The notes under the pieces: generated by a model
The model's input: only the letters and a program-made list of their open reading frames with translations
What the model was told of the DNA's origin: nothing
Database searches by the model: none
In this document: positions 6,738 to 9,868 of the stretch, one piece after another
Layout of the letters: every line of letters starts with the position of its first letter
Numbering within the stretch: position 1 is the stretch's first letter
Translations under genes and position numbers: made by a program
Assembly (NCBI GenBank): GCA_021835265.1
Contig: JAKBQK010000105.1
Span: 1 to 9,868 of the forward strand
Reading direction: 5' to 3'
Source: Thermoplasmata archaeon
GTDB taxonomy: Archaea; Thermoplasmatota; Thermoplasmata; Thermoplasmatales; Thermoplasmataceae
DNA: 9,868 bases

Positions 6738-7862
6738 ATGATTCAAAGAGTCATGCAGGTCGGCTACCTAAACCCATTAAACAGCTACGGTGGTGTCGAG
6801 AAGTATATCCTGGTACATGCTAAAGCCTTATACGATATTTATAACGTATCGGTTGACGTGCTGTGCTCTGGTGATTTTCAGAGTGTTACCCAGGGTCCGT
6901 TTGGCAAAATTATAACTCTTCGTATACCTTTGCTCAAACGGAAGAATTTGTTCTTCATATCGAAGTATATTTATGCAAGAAAAGTCAAGAAATACCTTGC
7001 CAATCATTCCAGAGATTATGATGTAATTCATTTTCATGGTGATAATGGCAGAATAACGTCAAAATACGATGATAAAGCCATCCTGACCCTCCACGGTGTG
7101 GCGAGAAACTTGACATCCATAAAAAAGAGAATAATTACCTATACAACTCATAAAATAGAATTAAATAATGTCAAAAAGGCAAGAATTATCTTTTCAGTAT
7201 CACTTGAAGCAAAGGAGACATTTAGTAGATATACTAATAAAATCAACCTGATAAAAGCACCTGTTGACACAGATCTCTACAAGGTTCCGACTGAGGAAGA
7301 GAAGAAGAGGGCTAGATTAAGTCTTGGATTCGATCCAACCAAGATAGTTGGTATAATTATTGGAAGGGATCCAATTAGAAAGGGGCTGAATGTTGCAATC
7401 GATGCGATTACTCAAATAAATGATAATAGGATTCAACTTGTGGCAATAGGGTTTCCTTTAACGGAAAATAAAGACAATAATATATTGTATACGGGAGATG
7501 TTGATGAGTCCACAAAAATATTATACCTAAAAGCATCAAACTTTTTCATCTTCCCTTCATTGAAGGAAGGTTTCCCGATTTCAGTACTTGAAGCTGCATG
7601 CATAGGGTTGCCGTTGATTGTCTCCAGACAGTCAGGAGTTTCCGATCTCAAAGGTATGGTTCCATTTTACCGCGAAATTGATTCCGGATTAGCAGAGGAT
7701 TATTCAAATGCCTTGAAAGAATTTATTACAGAGTATATTCAACCCGGGTATATTTATAACCTTACTAATTTGGATAAAATAGCCGAATATTCTATCAAAA
7801 GCTCCGTATCCATTTACATGAGTGCATATTCCAGGCTGGAAAATACAGATTCAGGAAGATAA
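6738..7862 (+). CDS. GT4-family (GT-B fold) glycosyltransferase
   Basis: A 374-residue enzyme with the full GT4 layout. N-terminal domain: SYGGVEKYILVHAKAL (16-31), the Gly-Gly-Val/x-Glu nucleotide-sugar loop; DYDVIHFHGDNG (93-104), DVIHxH being the usual strand-turn; and LTLHGVAR (116-123). The hinge ARIIFSVSLEAKE (148-160) and APVDTDLY (174-181) precede the donor domain. There, GIIIGRDPIRKGLNVAIDA (205-223) carries the Arg/Lys pair that binds the donor phosphates, and KEGFPISVLEAACIGLPLIVS (276-296) holds EX7E with E277 and E285. It is probably a retaining transferase using a nucleotide-sugar donor in the cytoplasm. It is monocistronic and divergent from the methyltransferase. The bases before the start (GAAGAAAG) contain no Shine-Dalgarno. 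The sugar specificity cannot be read from sequence. Confidence 0.92.
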   Translation: MIQRVMQVGYLNPLNSYGGVEKYILVHAKALYDIYNVSVDVLCSGDFQSVTQGPFGKIITLRIPLLKRKNLFFISKYIYARKVKKYLANHSRDYDVIHFHGDNGRITSKYDDKAILTLHGVARNLTSIKKRIITYTTHKIELNNVKKARIIFSVSLEAKETFSRYTNKINLIKAPVDTDLYKVPTEEEKKRARLSLGFDPTKIVGIIIGRDPIRKGLNVAIDAITQINDNRIQLVAIGFPLTENKDNNILYTGDVDESTKILYLKASNFFIFPSLKEGFPISVLEAACIGLPLIVSRQSGVSDLKGMVPFYREIDSGLAEDYSNALKEFITEYIQPGYIYNLTNLDKIAEYSIKSSVSIYMSAYSRLENTDSGR

Positions 7863-8163
7863 TCTCGGCTATATTACGACAAAGGAACTGTATCAGAATA
7901 ATGAATTACTCGGCCTGCAAAAAATTGTTTACTTGTATAGCTTCGAACCCTGATATTTCCGGTCGAGTTGGCAGGAAACAGGCTATTATTCTGGGACGTA
8001 AAAGTATTTCAAACATACATTAATGATACTCGAGAAACATTGGTATTTATTGTTTGAATAACACTATTTTTCTTAAGCCACTATTTTCGATTCTTTTGCT
8101 TCCGGGTGGAAAGCAGTTCAGGAAACGCACCCAGAAGAAAGTTGTACCTTTACATGTAGAATC
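7863..8163. other. Gene-free stretch
   Basis: About 300 bases in which I see no convincing gene on either strand. A 40-codon plus-strand frame at 7901-8023 (beginning MNYSACKKLF) resembles nothing I know and has no clear promoter. A T-rich tract on the plus strand around 8068-8098 could end transcription of the GT4 gene, but it lies over 200 bases downstream. The minus strand has TTCGAA with a GGG before it near 7945, but no tRNA stem around it. Confidence 0.3.
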
Positions 8164-8473
8164 TTAATAGACAAAAGCAGCAGCAAATAAAAAATATAGG
8201 AAAATTGTGGCAAGTATATAACTTTCAAAAATATCATGAAGGAAGAGATTTTTTTTCTAGAAGTCGATTATTACTCCAATATACTAATCTGCGGCAAAGA
8301 TTTATCGGCTCGTACTTTTTACTTTGAAGATAAGAGCATTTGATGTCGAGATAATAGGATCCATTAGATAGATAATTTGTACCGAGAGTAGCACATAGAT
8401 GTATAGTTAAGTAATCTGAAAATAAGATATAGGTTGAGTTATCAGGCACTCCTGCTCCATAAACTTTAATTGC
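8164..8473 (-). pseudogene. Frameshifted C-terminal remnant of a GT2-type glycosyltransferase
   Basis: The minus-strand frame runs from 8473 (after a TAG) to the TGA at 8234 and includes GVPDNSTYILFSDYLTIHLC, then ATLGTNYLSNGSYYLD, then LVYWSNNRLLEKK. In many GT2 enzymes the second half reads G-x-x-D-x-x-Y-F-x-Y-x-E-D-V-D-L-C, then G-Y-x-I-x-Y, then Y-x-x-R-N-R-L-x-x-x-x-K-N, then membrane helices. A run of eight A (minus strand, 8249-8256) sits at LLEKK. Dropping one A continues the frame as NLFLHDIFESYILATIF, then LYFLFAAAFVY and a stop at 8164, a hydrophobic helix as expected for such a C-terminus. No N-terminal catalytic part is present upstream and the Glu of the ED pair is Ser, so it is a dead fragment. 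The match is by eye and weak. It lies just past the 3' end of an intact GT2 gene on the same strand. Confidence 0.35.
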
Positions 8474-8530
8474 CTAGGAATATTGTACAAAAGACAAGTT
8501 CTGAAATTATTTGTGTTAAGCTGAATAGCA

Positions 8531-9664
8531 CTATCTACGAAAGGATTCAATGCCTGGAAATAAGATACTTATGCTATTCACTGCTGGGATTTTTTTAGAT
8601 ACTGCGTAGAAAAGGGCAAATGTAATAAAAGAAAAGTAAGTACTAAACCTCTTTTTCCAGTTGAATTCCACGAGCTTAAACTTATCCTTAAGAGCAAGCT
8701 TTAGAGTCTGCTTCATTAAATTCAAGGCTTCTTTTTTCGTGTTGTAAAATGCAGCCAAGTCATATGAGTATCTTGCTAAAGTATATTCCTCGGCCTCTGT
8801 TCCCTGCATCAATTCTGTAAATACACCCGAAGAAGTAGAAAAATCCTTGTATTGTTTGACTCTTATTTTGTTCAGAGAGGTGTTATCGGTTGAGTTGACT
8901 ATACTGGTTGTACTGTTATGAACACGATAAACTGTCAAAGGTTCGTTGGTATTGAGCAGAGCAGCTTTCCCATTGAAGGAGAAAGTCAGGTAGAACATCA
9001 GGTCATCTGGATGTCCGGTTATTCTTTGAACAAAATCCATCTTACCGTTAAATATTTTCTTTCTAACGCTGACTGAACTAAGGTTAAACCATAAAGAATC
9101 TATGTATCTTCCAGCCTTGTTTAATGAAGAAGCCAAATTCATAAATCCTTTATTCTCAAATTTAATAGTTCCAGGATTCTCCCTCCTTAACTTGAAGTTA
9201 CTTATAATATCTGAATTTTCATTGCAGAATATTTGCCCATTATGATAGTAGCAAAGGTCAGGATCAGCAGAAAATAAATCATACACTCTGGAGAGCTTAC
9301 TTGGTTGGAATTTATCATCGTCATCGAGAAAGCAAATAACTTCTCCAATGGATTGCTCTACAGCATATCCTATGGCTTCTCCAAAAGAAATATCTCTCGC
9401 GTCAAGGATTTTAGCTTTATTTTGAGTTAGCTGTTTATCCAGTTCAATGTCATCAAAGGCTCGAAGGACAATTAATTCAAATGCGTTTTCATTCAAGTCT
9501 TGGTTTCTCACCGAATTGACTGCCTCAATTATGAACTCCTTTCTCATATATCCATCGATTACAACCGAAATGAAGGGTCGTTCATTTGAAGTTGAAATAA
9601 TTTGTCTTGGTTGGTATCCCTCCTCTGCTGTCATCAAGTCTGGCTCTTTTGACATTTCAATCAT
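8531..9664 (-). CDS. GT2-family (GT-A fold) glycosyltransferase
   Basis: A 377-residue inverting glycosyltransferase. After about 28 variable residues comes the GT2 opening RPFISVVIDGYMRKEFIIEA (29-48), followed by AVNSVRNQ (48-55), FELIVLRAFDD (62-72) and GEAIGYAVEQSIGEVICF (95-112). Next is the metal and donor site LDDDDKFQPSKL (113-124) with D114-D117. HPDDLMFYL (218-226) sits where the catalytic base or acceptor-binding acids lie, then PLTVYRVHNSTTS (242-254), the typical closing strand and loop. Residues 258-330 form a helical tail, and 342-356 (STYFSFITFALFYAV) is a hydrophobic segment next to basic residues, so the enzyme may rest on or cross the membrane. The usual IPTYNR reads IDGYMR. 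The start at 9664 was chosen over the ATG at 9655 because it maintains a leader-like context; no Shine-Dalgarno is present. Its leader is one arm of a long inverted repeat. Confidence 0.9.
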   Translation of the reverse strand: MIEMSKEPDLMTAEEGYQPRQIISTSNERPFISVVIDGYMRKEFIIEAVNSVRNQDLNENAFELIVLRAFDDIELDKQLTQNKAKILDARDISFGEAIGYAVEQSIGEVICFLDDDDKFQPSKLSRVYDLFSADPDLCYYHNGQIFCNENSDIISNFKLRRENPGTIKFENKGFMNLASSLNKAGRYIDSLWFNLSSVSVRKKIFNGKMDFVQRITGHPDDLMFYLTFSFNGKAALLNTNEPLTVYRVHNSTTSIVNSTDNTSLNKIRVKQYKDFSTSSGVFTELMQGTEAEEYTLARYSYDLAAFYNTKKEALNLMKQTLKLALKDKFKLVEFNWKKRFSTYFSFITFALFYAVSKKIPAVNSISILFPGIESFRR

Positions 9665-9668
9665 CCTA

Positions 9669-9689
9669 TTTTTCTATGAAGCACTTTCC
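9669..9689 (-). repeat. Left arm of 21-base inverted repeat, in leader of the GT2 gene
   Basis: On the minus strand this arm contains AAAGTGCTTCATAGAAAAA preceded by GG, and it ends four bases before the GT2 start codon at 9664. A TATA-like AATTAAAC (9693-9700) lies just upstream of it. The second arm, at 9845-9865, is identical for 21 of 21 bases in opposite orientation. Confidence 0.9.
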
Positions 9690-9844
9690 TTAGTTTAATT
9701 GTCTTCTAGGCAACCATACTACTTATTTGTTCTTTCTGGCTTCGGTTAGGAATTTGGTTTTATGTTTCAATTTTTCATTTCACCTTAGCCAATGGTTTGC
9801 AATTCTTCATTAACCCCGCAATAAATTGTGGGAACGAATTAAGG
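9690..9844. other. Intergenic DNA between the inverted-repeat arms
   Basis: AT-rich with T-rich runs on the plus strand. No coding frame or stem-loop of note was seen. It should hold two outward-facing promoters: AATTAAAC on the minus strand for the GT2 gene, and AATTAA at 9837-9842 on the plus strand just before the right arm. The TATA-like blocks also match between the two sides (AATTAA, then GG directly or after a few bases). Confidence 0.4.
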
Positions 9845-9865
9845 GGAAAGTGCTTCATAGAAAAA
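9845..9865 (+). repeat. Right arm of 21-base inverted repeat, likely leader of a gene beyond the window
   Basis: A perfect copy of the 9669-9689 element in opposite orientation, preceded by AATTAAGG like its partner and ending three bases before the window edge. On the left side the start codon lies four bases past the arm. By analogy, a divergent plus-strand gene should start within a few bases after 9868. That gene itself is not visible. Confidence 0.85.
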
Positions 9866-9868
9866 GAG

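Noticed and set aside
7937..7960. GGGTTCGAA on the minus strand, like a tRNA T-loop
   Set aside because: The flanking bases do not pair as a T-stem and no acceptor, D or anticodon arms can be drawn.
8119..8237. Second minus-strand frame starting with ATGA at 8237 (MIFLKVIYLPQF...), which could look like a coupled membrane peptide
   Set aside because: The alternative frame reached by one missing A fits a GT2 C-terminus better, and the 39-codon frame has no supporting similarity.
1..9868. CRISPR array, toxin-antitoxin or defence system
   Set aside because: No regularly spaced repeats and no Cas, nuclease, toxin or restriction motifs were seen in any substantial frame.

Overview
The window looks like archaeal DNA, most likely from a Thermoplasmatales-type acidophile or a relative. 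The base composition is moderately AT-rich. Start codons generally lack a Shine-Dalgarno sequence, and AT-rich TATA-like boxes often sit about 25-35 bases before the start codon, which fits leaderless or short-leader transcripts. The first gene encodes a membrane-anchored surface protein with the beta-sandwich pattern of thermopsin-like archaeal exoproteins. This placement is inference; there is no rRNA or marker gene here.

Layout. 1-520: C-terminal part of a surface protein with a C-terminal membrane anchor and four N-glycosylation sequons. 498-1820 (minus): a polytopic membrane protein of unknown family, overlapping it tail to tail by 23 bases. 2049-3847 (plus): a two-gene operon with a GT2-like glycosyltransferase and a GT4 glycosyltransferase joined by an ATGA overlap. 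3848-4534: a gene-poor stretch with remnants of two different transposases, one on each strand, and a possible IS3-type end. 4535-5662 (minus): a second GT4-like enzyme, with an inverted repeat over its putative TATA region. 5807-6604 (minus): a class I SAM-dependent methyltransferase. 6738-7862 (plus): a third GT4 enzyme, divergent from the methyltransferase. 7863-8530: a second gene-poor stretch that seems to hold the broken C-terminal part of another GT2 enzyme. 8531-9664 (minus): a full-length GT2 glycosyltransferase. 9665-9868: a divergent intergenic region bounded by a perfect 21-base inverted repeat.

Taken together, five intact glycosyltransferases (two GT2, three GT4) and one small-molecule methyltransferase point to an accessory locus for assembling and decorating a cell-surface glycan, either an N-glycan of surface proteins or a lipid-linked polysaccharide. 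No oligosaccharyltransferase, flippase, polymerase or nucleotide-sugar synthesis gene is visible, so the chemistry of the product cannot be named. Most genes stand alone behind their own promoters on alternating strands, with mobile-element and gene debris between them. That is typical of a locus that is repeatedly reshuffled. No CRISPR array, tRNA or rRNA gene, or recognised defence system was seen.
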